A DNA stretch of 64,000 nucleotides from the NCBI GenBank assembly GCA_963757265.1, contig CAVWRA010000006.1, positions 248,001 to 312,000 of the forward strand, in the 5' to 3' direction. The notes beneath the pieces were generated by a model, which was given only the letters and a program-made list of their open reading frames with translations, was not told the origin of the DNA and searched no databases. The translations under genes were made by a program, and so were the position numbers. This document shows positions 1 through 8,796 of the stretch, one piece after another; the first letter of the stretch is position 1, and each line of letters opens with the position of its first letter. The stretch is from CAIVVT01 sp963757265 (GTDB lineage Bacteria; Acidobacteriota; Terriglobia; Bryobacterales; Bryobacteraceae).

Positions 1-322
1 CGCACCCCCGATGCGCTCGTTGGCCCTGGGCCTGGAGTGCGGGTCACGGCAGCCTTGACCGCAACTGAGGCGAGCGCGCTGCAACGGCGCCGCGAGCCGG
101 CGTCGGGTCGCCCGACGCAAGGGGCGATGCCCGAGGTAGGGGAAGCGCCAGCGGTGCCTCCCAGAATGCCGCTGGCTGTCGTGGGACGGCTAAAGCACAA
201 GAGAATCTATACGACTATTAGGTCAGAGGAGGGTGGCACTACCTGGTATCACTCCACAACTTGCTCGGTCTGTCTGGACCGTAACCAATCTGTGTTTTCG
301 GAGGCCGTAGACGCTACGGGGA
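1..322. other. left edge, no supported gene
   Basis: I see no convincing gene here. A plus-strand ORF occupies 37-369, but it starts in an arginine- and alanine-rich low-complexity stretch, matches no family I recognise and overlaps the next ORF. The composition between about 200 and 320 is less G+C-rich than most of the window, as often seen in accessory DNA beside insertion sequences. Confidence 0.4.
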
Positions 323-658
323 ATGAGAATCCGCTGCTGCCTTCCCTGCCTGTTGAAGTACGGTGGTAGGCAGGAGCTGGAGGCAGCTGCGAGGCGATCT
401 AAGTATGCGCAGAGAATCGTAAAGTGTATGGCGGCGCTCGATCAGCTCTGCGAGGAGTTTCCGGACCCCGACCGACGGCCGTACGGCGGGCCAACGCTTC
501 TGGATGCGATTGCTAACCCGATGGCCGGGCGGCAGAAGGCCACTGACAGGATCATTTACAAAATCAAGAAGCGAAGGTGGACCGAATACGACCTTGCCAG
601 AATCGAGGGAAGGCCTGAGCCGAGTGGCAACGCAGAGGCGGACTCCCCGATGTGCTAG
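323..658 (+). CDS. small hypothetical protein
   Basis: This 111-residue ORF is not a family I recognise. Its N-terminus is cysteine-rich (CCLPCLL) and it ends with another cysteine. The middle (residues 20-90) is charged and predicted helical, with many Lys and Arg, for example KIKKRRW. No Shine-Dalgarno site clearly fixes the start. It lies just left of the insertion sequence and may be a remnant of a gene displaced by it. A real gene is only moderately likely. Confidence 0.3.
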   Translation: MRIRCCLPCLLKYGGRQELEAAARRSKYAQRIVKCMAALDQLCEEFPDPDRRPYGGPTLLDAIANPMAGRQKATDRIIYKIKKRRWTEYDLARIEGRPEPSGNAEADSPMC

Positions 659-800
659 CACTATTACTTGGCGGCCTGAAATGCCTGCCGACGGCGGCCT
701 CAATCACGGATTCTCGATTGGAAATGAAAAGGGGCGTCCTGATGCGTTCCAGTGGGGGGTGCGACCGGTTCTGCGACGGCGGCTTCCTGGAATCAGCGAT

Positions 801-2421
801 TGCGCGTGAGTCTGTCGGAGATAGATTCTGGCGCGCATTGAAAACCTGGTGCTGGGCGGGTGCGGAATTCATCCAATCGGAGTGATGAAGAGATTCCGGA
901 CCTGTTCTCTGGATCAGCCGTTCTTGCTGCCGCCGGCGCTGCAGGACTGGTTGCCCGAGGGGCATCTGGCGCGGTTCATCGCGGATGTGGCGGACACGCT
1001 GGATCTCAGCGAGATCTACTCCGTCTACGAGCGCAACGACGGGCGCGGGCTGGCGGCCTATCATCCGCTGATGCTGACGCGCTTGCTGCTGTACGCCTAT
1101 GCCACGGGCCGGCCGAGTTCGCGGCGCATCGAGCGGGCGACCTACGATGATCTGGCCTTCCGTTATCTGGCCGCCGACCAGCACCCCGATCACGACACCA
1201 TCGCGGCCTTCCGGCAGCAGCATCTGGAGGCGCTGGCGAAGCTCTTTGCGCAGGCTTTGCGGCTGTGCCAGCGGGCGGGGCTGGTGAAGCTGGGCACGGT
1301 GGTGATCGACGGCACGAAGGTGCAGGCCAATGCCAGCCCGGCGCGTTCGCTGAGATATCGGGATCTGGATCAGCAGGAGCAGCGGTTGCGGGTGCTGGTG
1401 GATCGGCTGCTGGCCGAAGCCGCGCGCGTTGACGCCGCGGAGGACGTGCGCTTTGGCCAGGCACGACGGGGCGACGAATTGCCGCCCGAGTTGGCGGACG
1501 CGCAACAGCGGTTGGAAAAGTTGCGCCAGGCCAAACGCGAGCTGGAGCAGGAGGCGCAGCAGAAGCTGGCACAAGCCGAGCGGCAGCATCCAAAGCGCAA
1601 GAGTGGACGCCGGCGCAAGGACCATGAGCCGCCGCCAGAGAGCCTGGCGCAGCGCGAAAAGACCAAAGCGCGCCTGACCCGCGCGCGGCGGGAAGCGGAA
1701 ATGCCGACGCGCCACTACAATTTCACGGACCCGGATTCGCGCATGGTGTACGACAACGGAATCAAGACCGTGGTGCAGGGCTACAACGCGCAATTGGCGG
1801 TGGATGGACACGCGCAAATCGTAGTGGCGGCCGAGATCACGCAGCAGGTCAACGACCGGCAGCAGCTGCTGCCCATGGCGGCGGCGGCCAGCGCCGCACT
1901 GGGCCAGGCGCCGCAAGTCCTGCTGGCCGACGCGGGCTATTGGGACACCGAGAGTCTGCTCGATCCCGCGCTGACGCCGATGACCGTGCTGGTTTCACCC
2001 GATGGGCGCGGCGGCACGGGCGGCTCACGGCTGCGGGCCGATCATCCGCTCGCCACGCGGATGCGGGCAGCGATCCGCAGCGCCGTGGGACAAGCGATCT
2101 ACCGCACCCGAAAAACGATCGTCGAGCCGGTGATCGGACACATCAAACAACAGCGCGGATTCCGCCAATTCGCGCTGCGCGGCCTCCAAAAAGTGCAGGC
2201 CGAGTGGAAACTGATCTGCCTGACCCACAACCTGCTCAAGCTCCATCGCCACGCGCTGGCGGTGTGAAGGGATCGGACCTGCCCGAGCGCGTTGCCGGGA
2301 CCCATGCGCGCTCCGCCAACTCACGCCGCTTGCCGCCCGCATGCGCTAACCGCACGCCAAACCGCCTGCGCCCGACGAGTGAGGCCTCGGCGATTACTTC
2401 TCTCCGACAGGCTCGCGTACT
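801..2421 (+). mobile_element. IS1182-type insertion sequence (candidate boundaries)
   Basis: The transposase gene is bracketed by a candidate inverted repeat at 801-823 and 2399-2421. The core CTGTCGGAGA (812-821) is repeated exactly, inverted, as TCTCCGACAG (2401-2410), and 17 of the 23 aligned positions agree when I compare the arms by eye. The implied element is about 1.6 kb, a normal length for this family. I could not identify a target-site duplication, so the exact ends remain uncertain. Confidence 0.45.
885..2267 (+). CDS. IS1182 family transposase
   Basis: This is an intact 460-residue DDE transposase. An N-terminal DUF772-like region (roughly residues 10-110, with LPPALQDWLPEGHLARF) is followed by the catalytic core: first Asp in VVIDGTKVQANAS, second Asp in LLADAGYWDTE, and Glu in the EPVIGHIKQQRGF region near the C-terminus. 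Between the first two acidic residues lies a long, highly charged insertion (about residues 160-265), probably coiled coil. A GTG at 849 is in frame, but the ATG at 885 fits the family N-terminus better. No frameshift is visible, so the element may still be active. It would cut and paste its own DNA using the candidate end repeats at 801 and 2421. Confidence 0.88.
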   Translation: MKRFRTCSLDQPFLLPPALQDWLPEGHLARFIADVADTLDLSEIYSVYERNDGRGLAAYHPLMLTRLLLYAYATGRPSSRRIERATYDDLAFRYLAADQHPDHDTIAAFRQQHLEALAKLFAQALRLCQRAGLVKLGTVVIDGTKVQANASPARSLRYRDLDQQEQRLRVLVDRLLAEAARVDAAEDVRFGQARRGDELPPELADAQQRLEKLRQAKRELEQEAQQKLAQAERQHPKRKSGRRRKDHEPPPESLAQREKTKARLTRARREAEMPTRHYNFTDPDSRMVYDNGIKTVVQGYNAQLAVDGHAQIVVAAEITQQVNDRQQLLPMAAAASAALGQAPQVLLADAGYWDTESLLDPALTPMTVLVSPDGRGGTGGSRLRADHPLATRMRAAIRSAVGQAIYRTRKTIVEPVIGHIKQQRGFRQFALRGLQKVQAEWKLICLTHNLLKLHRHALAV

Positions 2422-2471
2422 ATCGCCGGATTCGGGTCGGGTTATCGTCTGACAGAGAGGAGTTCTCATTC

Positions 2472-2678
2472 ATGACCCTAGGGGAGTTCAAGGATCACCT
2501 CAGCGTATTCGGAGACGACTGGGAAATCGAGTTCAGCGGGCTGACGTTCTTTCGCACGAAAGCGCGCGGAGAACGGCTGGTGAACGTTGAGTTCACTGAG
2601 CCATTTGAGACGCTGGCTGTACCTGGGCAGAGCAAACCCGATCTGATCCTGAGGTTGAGGCCGAAGACGGACCGCTAG
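2472..2678 (+). CDS. small hypothetical protein downstream of the IS
   Basis: This is a 68-residue acidic/basic mixed protein of unknown function. The start is set by a good Shine-Dalgarno sequence (GAGAGGAG, about 2455-2462) ten bases before ATG 2472; the longer reading frame upstream is not needed. It begins MTLGEFKDHLSVFGDDWEIEF and looks like a compact alpha/beta domain with no signal peptide or membrane segment. It starts about 50 bp beyond the candidate right end of the insertion sequence, so its promoter may have been altered by the insertion. I do not recognise the family. Confidence 0.55.
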   Translation: MTLGEFKDHLSVFGDDWEIEFSGLTFFRTKARGERLVNVEFTEPFETLAVPGQSKPDLILRLRPKTDR

Positions 2679-2789
2679 GGGCTCCGGCTTTTGCGGTCCA
2701 GTCCAGGAATTCGTGAGTCCGGGGACCGTAGACTCAATACCAAAATCTTTGCCGGGGCGGATCGGGACGTCGCTTTTCCCGGCGGCCGA

Positions 2790-3482
2790 TCAGCCCTCCA
2801 GCCCTTTCAGGACGTCGGCGAAGACATCGTCCGGCGCGCCGGAGCCATCGATACGGTGGTAGGCGCCCTGGGCGTAGTAGTTAATCAGTGGAGCCGTGGA
2901 TTTCTCGTAGGCAATCAACCGGTTGCGCACCGTCTCTTCGCGATCGTCGGCGCGCTGGGCCAGCGGGCTGCCGCACAGATCGCAGACGCCCTCCCGTTTG
3001 GGCGGGTGGCTCAGAAGGTTGTAAATGTGGCCGCACTTCGTGCAGAAGCGCCGCTGGCATGTGCGCTCGATCAGGCGCTCGCTGGCCACGTCGATGTGGA
3101 TCACGGTGGGCTGCGGATAGCCCAGCTTGGCGAGCAGTGCGCCGAGATACTCGGCCTGCGGCACGCTGCGCGGGTAGCCGTCCAGCATGAAGCCGGCGGC
3201 GACATCGGGCTGCGCGAGCCGCGAGGCGACGATGTCGTTGACGGTTGCGTCGTTCAGCAGCGCGCCCGTGACCATGATGGCCTGGGCCTTTTTGCCCAGT
3301 TCCGTTCCGGCGCGCACCTCCGCCCGGATCATCTCTCCGGTCGAGATGGCCGGAATGTTGAGGTGCTTCGCCAGGCGCTCCGCCTGGGTGCCCTTCCCGC
3401 TGCCGGGAGGGCCGAGCAGCAGCAGCACTTTGACGGCGGCCGATCCCTGATGGGCAGCGTTCGATTGTCCGGCATTGGTCAT
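2790..3482 (-). CDS. adk: adenylate kinase
   Basis: Adenylate kinase catalyses ATP + AMP to 2 ADP in the cytoplasm. The P-loop GPPGSGKGTQ sits near residues 22-31, followed by the AMP-binding core and MLDGYPRS. The LID domain carries four zinc-site cysteines (CTKCGHIYNL and CDLCGSP), which makes it a long-form, zinc-containing LID. The product is 230 residues, slightly longer than the usual 215-220 because of about 18 extra residues before the first beta strand. The chosen ATG (3482) is the last one before the P-loop; a longer frame upstream runs antisense to the aminotransferase and is rejected. It lies 100 bp downstream of the aminotransferase and may be cotranscribed with it. Confidence 0.95.
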   Translation of the reverse strand: MTNAGQSNAAHQGSAAVKVLLLLGPPGSGKGTQAERLAKHLNIPAISTGEMIRAEVRAGTELGKKAQAIMVTGALLNDATVNDIVASRLAQPDVAAGFMLDGYPRSVPQAEYLGALLAKLGYPQPTVIHIDVASERLIERTCQRRFCTKCGHIYNLLSHPPKREGVCDLCGSPLAQRADDREETVRNRLIAYEKSTAPLINYYAQGAYHRIDGSGAPDDVFADVLKGLEG

Positions 3483-3582
3483 TGGATTGCCTTGAAACGC
3501 CAATTTTACCGAGTTTGGACAGTTTCGGTCAAACGCGTCCGATTTCGCCGGCGACAGCGTTGCTGTCGATTGCCGCGCAGCA

Positions 3583-4764
3583 CTAACCAAGCGCGAGCAG
3601 AGCCCGCTCGATCCGCGCCAGGCCGTCGCGGAACTCCCGGGGTCGGCACAGCAGGCTGGCGACGAGAAACGCCTCGCGCTCGAAGTCGTAGAAGAACCCC
3701 GGCTGAACCAGCAAGCCCTGGCCCTCGAGCAGGTGCAGCGCCCACTCCTCTTCCGCATGCAGGCGCGGGACGTCGAGCACCACCGACCACCCGCCCGCCG
3801 GCTCCAGGATGCGCGCTCCGCCCGTGGCCGAAAATGCAGCGCGCGCCGTGGCCAGGTTTTCCCGGCAGCGTTCCCGGATCGAGGCCTGAATCTGCGGCAG
3901 CAGCTTCAGCCAGGCCGCGGCGGCATGCTGCACCGGCGCGCTCACCGGCAGGTACGCGTCAGCGATCCACTCCAGCCGTTCGAGCGCCTCAGCGAGCAGC
4001 CGCCGCGGACCCGAGGCGTGGATCCAACCGAGCTTCATCTGCGGCAAACCGGCGGACTTGGAGAGGCCGCTCAAGGTGAAGACGAGCGCTTCGCCGGTCG
4101 AGTCGAAGGTCGAGACGCGGTCGGCGCGCGACTGCCAGGCGTAGTCGAAAAAGACCTCGTCGGCAATGATCGCCAATCCGTGCGATGCCGCCCATCCCTG
4201 CAGCCGGAGCCACTCATCGCGCTGGAGATACCCGCCGGTGGGATTGTTCGGATTGACCAGCACCACGGCCCGCGTGCGCGCCGTCCGGCATCGCTCCAGC
4301 GAGTCCAGGTCGAGCCCCCACTGCAGTTCCTCAGGCAGCGGGTACGCGACAATCCGCACGGCATCGAGCGCCGCCAGGCAATCGAACAGCGGATACGAAG
4401 GTCGCGGCGCCAGCACCTCGTCTCCCGGCTCGCACAGCAGTTTGAAGAGCCAGCCGTAGGCCTCGCTGGTTGAACCCGCCAGCAGCAGTCGCTCCGGATG
4501 CGCCGATTGCCCGCGCCCGGCGTGATAAGCCGCGATCGCTTCCCGGGCCTCGTCCAGGCCCCGCGGCGCCGGCTCGTAGGTTAGCGAACGCGGGTCGTTC
4601 AGCGCCTCCAGAATTTCCTTCGCCGGGTAAGCCAGCCCGGCGCGCGTCGGGTTGGAGAGAGTCAGATCGAGCACTGTCCGGCCGGCGGCGCGGCGGGCTT
4701 GGAGCGCGGCGTTGAGCCGGTTGGGCCGGTAATCGCCGGGCGTTCTGGAGGAGAAGTGAATCAC
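3583..4764 (-). CDS. PLP-dependent class I/II aminotransferase
   Basis: This 393-residue fold-type I aminotransferase has the expected landmarks: LTLSNPTRAG near the N-terminus, VLVNPNNPTGG in the cofactor-binding core, an Asp in IIADEVFFDY that contacts the pyridine ring, and the Schiff-base lysine in TLSGLSKSAGLPQMKLGW. The substrate cannot be named from sequence; the family includes aspartate, aromatic and succinyldiaminopimelate aminotransferases. The start codon overlaps the stop of the upstream fumarylacetoacetase-family gene by 4 bp (ATGA), so the two are translationally coupled. That neighbour suggests a role in amino-acid or aromatic-compound breakdown, which is inference only. Confidence 0.88.
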   Translation of the reverse strand: MIHFSSRTPGDYRPNRLNAALQARRAAGRTVLDLTLSNPTRAGLAYPAKEILEALNDPRSLTYEPAPRGLDEAREAIAAYHAGRGQSAHPERLLLAGSTSEAYGWLFKLLCEPGDEVLAPRPSYPLFDCLAALDAVRIVAYPLPEELQWGLDLDSLERCRTARTRAVVLVNPNNPTGGYLQRDEWLRLQGWAASHGLAIIADEVFFDYAWQSRADRVSTFDSTGEALVFTLSGLSKSAGLPQMKLGWIHASGPRRLLAEALERLEWIADAYLPVSAPVQHAAAAWLKLLPQIQASIRERCRENLATARAAFSATGGARILEPAGGWSVVLDVPRLHAEEEWALHLLEGQGLLVQPGFFYDFEREAFLVASLLCRPREFRDGLARIERALLALG

Positions 4765-5645
4765 TGTCTGCCGGCCGCGACGTCACCGGCCGCTTCCGCC
4801 ACCACCGGGTTGCGCAACTCGCCCAGGCCCTGAACCCGCACGACCACTTCGTCGCCGGGGCGCAGCCAGCGCTGCGGCCGCCGCGCGAAGCCGACGCCGG
4901 CGGGCGTGCCGGTCGAGATGACGTCGCCGGGTTCGAGCGTGAAGACGCTGCTCAAGAACTCGATGAGCGCCGGGATCTTGAAGATCAGGTGGCGTGTGTT
5001 GGAGCTCTGCAGCAGCTCGCCGTTGATCTCGCAAGTGATGTCCAGTTCGTGCGGGTCTTCGATCTCGTCCGCGGTCGTGATCCACGGCCCCATCGGGCAG
5101 AACGTGTCGAAGGTCTTGCCCATCAGCCATTGCGTCGTCTGCAGCTGATAGTCGCGCGCGCTGACGTCGTTGACGCAGGTGTACCCGAAAACGTGCCCGC
5201 GCCAGGCGGCGGCCGGAATGTGCCGCCCGCCGACGCCGATGACGACGCCGAGCTCGGCTTCGTAATCCGGCTTGCTCGAGTTCTTCGGCAGCACGATGGA
5301 CGTGCCGGGGCCGGTGAGGGCCGTACCGAACTTGCTGAAGATGGTCGGCACCTCGAGGATCTCCGCTTTCGCCTCGGCGGCGTGGTCGCGGTAGTTCAGC
5401 CCCACGCAGATGATCTTCGGCGGCTTCAGGATAGGCGCGAACAGGGTGACGGAATCGAGCGGGATGGCCGCCGCCGCGGGCGCGCCGGCGAGATAGGAAC
5501 GGACCACCGTCAGGGCCGCCGCCCCGCCCGCGACGACGTCGAGAATCATGGCGAATCCCGCCGGTTGCAGACAGTAGACCCGGTCTCCCACCACCACTCC
5601 GGCGAGTGCCGCCCCGCCCTGCAAAGCATACGTCACGATCCGCAT
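4761..5645 (-). CDS. fumarylacetoacetate hydrolase family protein
   Basis: The 294-residue product belongs to the FAH/MhpD superfamily, which cleaves or hydrates acylpyruvate-type carbon chains with a divalent metal. Residues 1-70 form the small N-terminal domain. The catalytic domain begins near KIICVGLNYRDHAAE, supplies the metal ligands through DYEAELGVVIG (E-x-E) and an Asp in CVNDVSARD, and ends with the conserved DVISTGTPAGVG. The length matches the bacterial ureidoglycolate lyase/acylpyruvase group rather than eukaryotic FAH. It is the first gene of a two-gene overlapping pair with the aminotransferase. The exact substrate is unknown. Confidence 0.88.
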   Translation of the reverse strand: MRIVTYALQGGAALAGVVVGDRVYCLQPAGFAMILDVVAGGAAALTVVRSYLAGAPAAAAIPLDSVTLFAPILKPPKIICVGLNYRDHAAEAKAEILEVPTIFSKFGTALTGPGTSIVLPKNSSKPDYEAELGVVIGVGGRHIPAAAWRGHVFGYTCVNDVSARDYQLQTTQWLMGKTFDTFCPMGPWITTADEIEDPHELDITCEINGELLQSSNTRHLIFKIPALIEFLSSVFTLEPGDVISTGTPAGVGFARRPQRWLRPGDEVVVRVQGLGELRNPVVAEAAGDVAAGRQ

Positions 5646-5725
5646 GGTTCGATGCTACCGTAGCCGGCGGGCGGCCGGCTTCTCTTGCGCCAAAGCGACC
5701 GTTTGCTATATTGAGAAATGATCGT

Positions 5726-5800
5726 GGCGCTATCGTCTAAGGGTTAGGACGGAGCCCTCTCAAGGCTCTAATAGGGGTTCGAATCCCCTTAGCGCTACCA
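5726..5800 (+). tRNA. tRNA-Glu (anticodon CTC)
   Basis: The sequence folds as a complete cloverleaf. The acceptor arm GGCGCTA pairs with TAGCGCT (with a terminal G-U), the anticodon stem GAGCC/GGCTC holds the loop CTCTCAA with anticodon CTC (reads GAG), and the T arm AGGGG-TTCGAAT-CCCCT is canonical. The discriminator A is followed by an encoded CCA at 5798-5800. No intron is present. It stands alone upstream of the mutase operon. Confidence 0.93.
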
Positions 5801-5891
5801 TTTCCCGCCTGTTTGCATCTAACCAACAGCACCCCGTGGCGCGATGCCGGAGCCGACCAGGCGCCGCTCACCGTAGCCCGGGCCTACTGTG

Positions 5892-7031
5892 ATGAAACGA
5901 TCGCCCTTAGAAAGCCCTGTCCGACTCCTTACCGCCGTCCCTATTTGCGACGGCCATGACAGCGCCATCAACACGATCAACCTGGAGTTCATCCGCCACG
6001 GCATCGAAGTCGTCTATCTGGGCTTCCACCGGCCGAGCCTCGACATCGTTCGCGCCGCGATTCAGGAAGATGTCCGCGCTGTGGGGATCTCGACCTACAA
6101 CGGCGGCCACGTCGAGTTCTTTCGCGACGTCCGGCGCGGGCTCGACCGGGCCGGGGCGCGCCACATCGGGCTGTTCGGCGGCGGCGGCGGAACCATTTCG
6201 GAGGCCGACGCGCGGTTGATGAAGCGCCACGGCACGGACGAGATCTTCTTCCCCGGCGCGCCGCTCGAGAGCATCGTGAAGTTCGTTTCCGATCACTACG
6301 CCAAGCCGCGCCAGCCCGGCGCGCCCGTTTCGCCGGACGGCCGCCTGGCCCGCGCGCTGACAGGGATCGAAGCGCACGGCGCTGGCCCGGCCAAGACTCC
6401 CCAGCGTCGCCACCACGCCCGCGTCATCGGCATCACGGGACCCGGCGGGGCCGGCAAGACCACGTTGATCGATGAGCTGGTGTTGCGCTATCTACACACC
6501 AACCCTTCCGGCCGCATCGCAATCCTGTCGCACGATCCGAGCATCGTCGGCGACGGCGCCCTGCTGGGCGACCGCGCGACGATGATCCACTCCCAGCACG
6601 ACCGCGTTTTCATGCGCAGCATGGCCACGCGCGGCCGCGCCGGCGGGTTGTCCCCAGCTACGGAGCGCTGCCTGCAACATCTGACCAGGCAGGCATTTGA
6701 GCTGATCTTCGTTGAGACCGTCGGCACCGGGCAGGAGGCGTTGCCTTTCCGCGCCCGTCCGTTCGACCTGAAGGTGCTGGTGATGAATCCCGACTACGGT
6801 GCCCGGCTGCAGTTGCAGAAGATCGCCATGTTGGACGTGGCCGACATCGTGGTCGTCAACAAATCCGATCAGCCGCGCGCCAGGGCCGCCGCGTCGGAGT
6901 TGGGCCGGCGCTTGTCCTCCAATGGCCGCGGGCAGAGGCTGGTCTCCGCCGCGGCCTGCCGCCACCGCGACCCGGGCGTCGATGAGCTGTTCCGACTTGT
7001 GACTTGCGCACCCGCGGAGGCCGCCCAATGA
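5892..7031 (+). CDS. B12-binding domain fused to MeaB-like GTPase (split IcmF, N-terminal part)
   Basis: The 379-residue protein joins a cobalamin-binding domain (about residues 11-135, with the base-off motif DGHDSAIN and the GGGG loop) to a MeaB/MeaI-type G protein (about 165-350). The GTPase has a P-loop GPGGAGKTTL, FVETVGTGQ and the NKSD base-recognition motif. This is the same domain order as the N-terminal half of IcmF, the fused isobutyryl-CoA mutase, in which GTP hydrolysis protects and reloads the coenzyme B12 site. Here the chain stops after the GTPase, and its stop overlaps the next gene's ATG by 4 bp. The two products should assemble into one mutase. The start is ATG 5892; a GTG one codon earlier is possible. 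Confidence 0.88.
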   Translation: MKRSPLESPVRLLTAVPICDGHDSAINTINLEFIRHGIEVVYLGFHRPSLDIVRAAIQEDVRAVGISTYNGGHVEFFRDVRRGLDRAGARHIGLFGGGGGTISEADARLMKRHGTDEIFFPGAPLESIVKFVSDHYAKPRQPGAPVSPDGRLARALTGIEAHGAGPAKTPQRRHHARVIGITGPGGAGKTTLIDELVLRYLHTNPSGRIAILSHDPSIVGDGALLGDRATMIHSQHDRVFMRSMATRGRAGGLSPATERCLQHLTRQAFELIFVETVGTGQEALPFRARPFDLKVLVMNPDYGARLQLQKIAMLDVADIVVVNKSDQPRARAAASELGRRLSSNGRGQRLVSAAACRHRDPGVDELFRLVTCAPAEAAQ

Positions 7032-8785
7032 GCCGGCTGGCGCAGGTCTGCGACGCGGTCGCCGCGCACAACCGCTTCGTCGAGAATCAGGCCGTGCGCG
7101 CGCGCACGGACGCCCAACTGCGCGCCGAGGTCCTGGCCCGATGGGAACAGGCCCAGGCCGCGATTCCGCAAGTTGAATTGCCGACGGGCCTGAAAGTCCC
7201 GCGGATTGCTCTGCCGCAACTCGACGAGCCGGGCGAGATTGCGCGCTACCTCCACGGCGAGGGCCTGCCCGGCGAGTTCCCTTACGCCAACTCGGCCTAC
7301 CGTGAGATGTATCTGGATCCGCTGGATCCGCATGAGCCGAAACCCGAGGAGCCGACGCGCCTGTTCTCGGGGCTCGGCCTGGCTGAAGACACCAACGCCC
7401 GCTTTCGCTACCTCAGCCGCCATCAGCGCACCTACCGCCTTTCCACAGCCTTCGACGGTCCAACGCTGTACGGCCTGGACAGCGATGCCGACGGCGTCGC
7501 CGGAAAAATCGGCGAAGGCGGCGTGGCCATCGACACCGTCGAGGACATGCTGCGGCTGTATGATGGCTTCCCGCTGGGCGACGCCGATTGCTCCGTCTCG
7601 ATGACCATCTCGGGCCCGGCGCCGATCCTGATGGCGATGTATATTGCCGCGGCCAAGAGGCGCTTCGGGCCGCAGGCCGTCCCGCAACTTCGCGGCACTG
7701 TCCAGGCCGACATTCTCAAGGAAGTTCAGGCGCAGAATGAAGCTATCTTTCCGGTCGGCGCCTCGCTGCGTTTCCTGTGCGACATGATTGAATGGACCAG
7801 CCGCGAAATGCCGCGCTGGTACCCGATCTCGATCTCCGGCTATCACATCGCCGAAGCCGGCGCGACGCCCGTGCAACAGGCGGCCTACACGCTGTCCAAC
7901 GGATTCGCGTATGTCGAGATGCTCGCCGCCCGCGGGCTGGACGTCAACCAGTTCGGGCCGCGGCTGTCGTTCTTCCTCGACAGCGGGCTGGATCTCGAAT
8001 ACCTGGCGCTGGCCCGCGTGTGCCGCAAACTGTGGGCCATCGGCATGCGCGACGTCTTCGGCGCCGGTCCCAAGGCGCAGTTGTTCAAGCTGCACACCCA
8101 GACCAGCGGGCGTTCGCTGATCGCCGCGGAATTCAAGAACAACCTCACGCGCACGGCCCTGGAGCTGATGCTGGCCTACGCCAACGCGACCAATTCGTGC
8201 CACTCCAACGGCGCCGACGAGCCTTTCACGACGCCCAGCGAGGAGTGGAGCCTGCTGGCCTCGCACGCGCAATCCATTCTGCTCGAGGAATCGGGCCTGT
8301 TCCGCCACATGATGAACGCGCTGGCGGGCTCTCCCGGCATGAAGGTGATGGAGCACGTCGTGGAGGCTGCGATTCTCGAGGAGTTCCGCACCATCGAGGA
8401 GTTCGGCGGCGTGCTGGGCGCGATGGAGAACCGCTACCAGCGCACGCAGATTCAAGCCAGCGCCCACGCCATCGAACGGCAGATCTCGTCCGGCGTCCGT
8501 CCCATCGTCGGCCTGACGCGCTACGTTAATCAGGACGAGCCAGCGCCGCGGGTCCAGCTGGTGCGCACGTCCGCATCCAAAAAGCGCCTCCAGTTGGCCC
8601 GGCTGAAGGCCTTCAAAACCACACACTCGGCCGCGGCACAGCAGGCCCTGACGCGGCTCGGTGAGGTCGTGGATGGCGGCGGGAACGTCTTCGCCGAACT
8701 GCTGAACACGGTGGAGTGCTGCACGCTGGGGCAGATCACAGCATGCCTGCAGGAGCGCTTGGGGAAGTTCCGGCCGATGGTGTAA
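7028..8785 (+). CDS. acyl-CoA mutase catalytic subunit, IcmF-like (split IcmF, C-terminal part)
   Basis: This 585-residue protein is the substrate-binding TIM-barrel half of a B12-dependent acyl-CoA mutase. Landmarks are TRLFSGLGLAEDTNARF (IcmF-style), STAFDGPTLYGLDSDADG, SVSMTISGPAP, TVQADILKE, ISISGYHIAEAGATP and HTQTSGRSL. It has no B12 domain of its own. In the position where methylmalonyl-CoA mutase carries a substrate-binding Arg (KEFMVRN) this protein has Gln (KEVQAQN), as in isobutyryl-CoA mutases, so methylmalonyl-CoA is an unlikely substrate. The TIM-barrel motifs follow IcmF more closely than classical mutases. It is coupled by ATGA overlap to the preceding B12/GTPase gene. The actual acyl-CoA rearranged (isobutyryl, isovaleryl/pivalyl or other) cannot be read from sequence. 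Confidence 0.88.
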   Translation: MSRLAQVCDAVAAHNRFVENQAVRARTDAQLRAEVLARWEQAQAAIPQVELPTGLKVPRIALPQLDEPGEIARYLHGEGLPGEFPYANSAYREMYLDPLDPHEPKPEEPTRLFSGLGLAEDTNARFRYLSRHQRTYRLSTAFDGPTLYGLDSDADGVAGKIGEGGVAIDTVEDMLRLYDGFPLGDADCSVSMTISGPAPILMAMYIAAAKRRFGPQAVPQLRGTVQADILKEVQAQNEAIFPVGASLRFLCDMIEWTSREMPRWYPISISGYHIAEAGATPVQQAAYTLSNGFAYVEMLAARGLDVNQFGPRLSFFLDSGLDLEYLALARVCRKLWAIGMRDVFGAGPKAQLFKLHTQTSGRSLIAAEFKNNLTRTALELMLAYANATNSCHSNGADEPFTTPSEEWSLLASHAQSILLEESGLFRHMMNALAGSPGMKVMEHVVEAAILEEFRTIEEFGGVLGAMENRYQRTQIQASAHAIERQISSGVRPIVGLTRYVNQDEPAPRVQLVRTSASKKRLQLARLKAFKTTHSAAAQQALTRLGEVVDGGGNVFAELLNTVECCTLGQITACLQERLGKFRPMV

Positions 8786-8796
8786 AACATCCGGGC

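Noticed and set aside
564..1916. 450-residue ORF on the minus strand across the transposase gene
   Set aside because: It is antisense to a clear DDE transposase, rich in Arg/His/Leu as expected of a shadow frame in G+C-rich DNA, and matches nothing.
2691..4079. 462-residue plus-strand ORF over adk and the aminotransferase
   Set aside because: It is antisense to two clear genes and has no family features.
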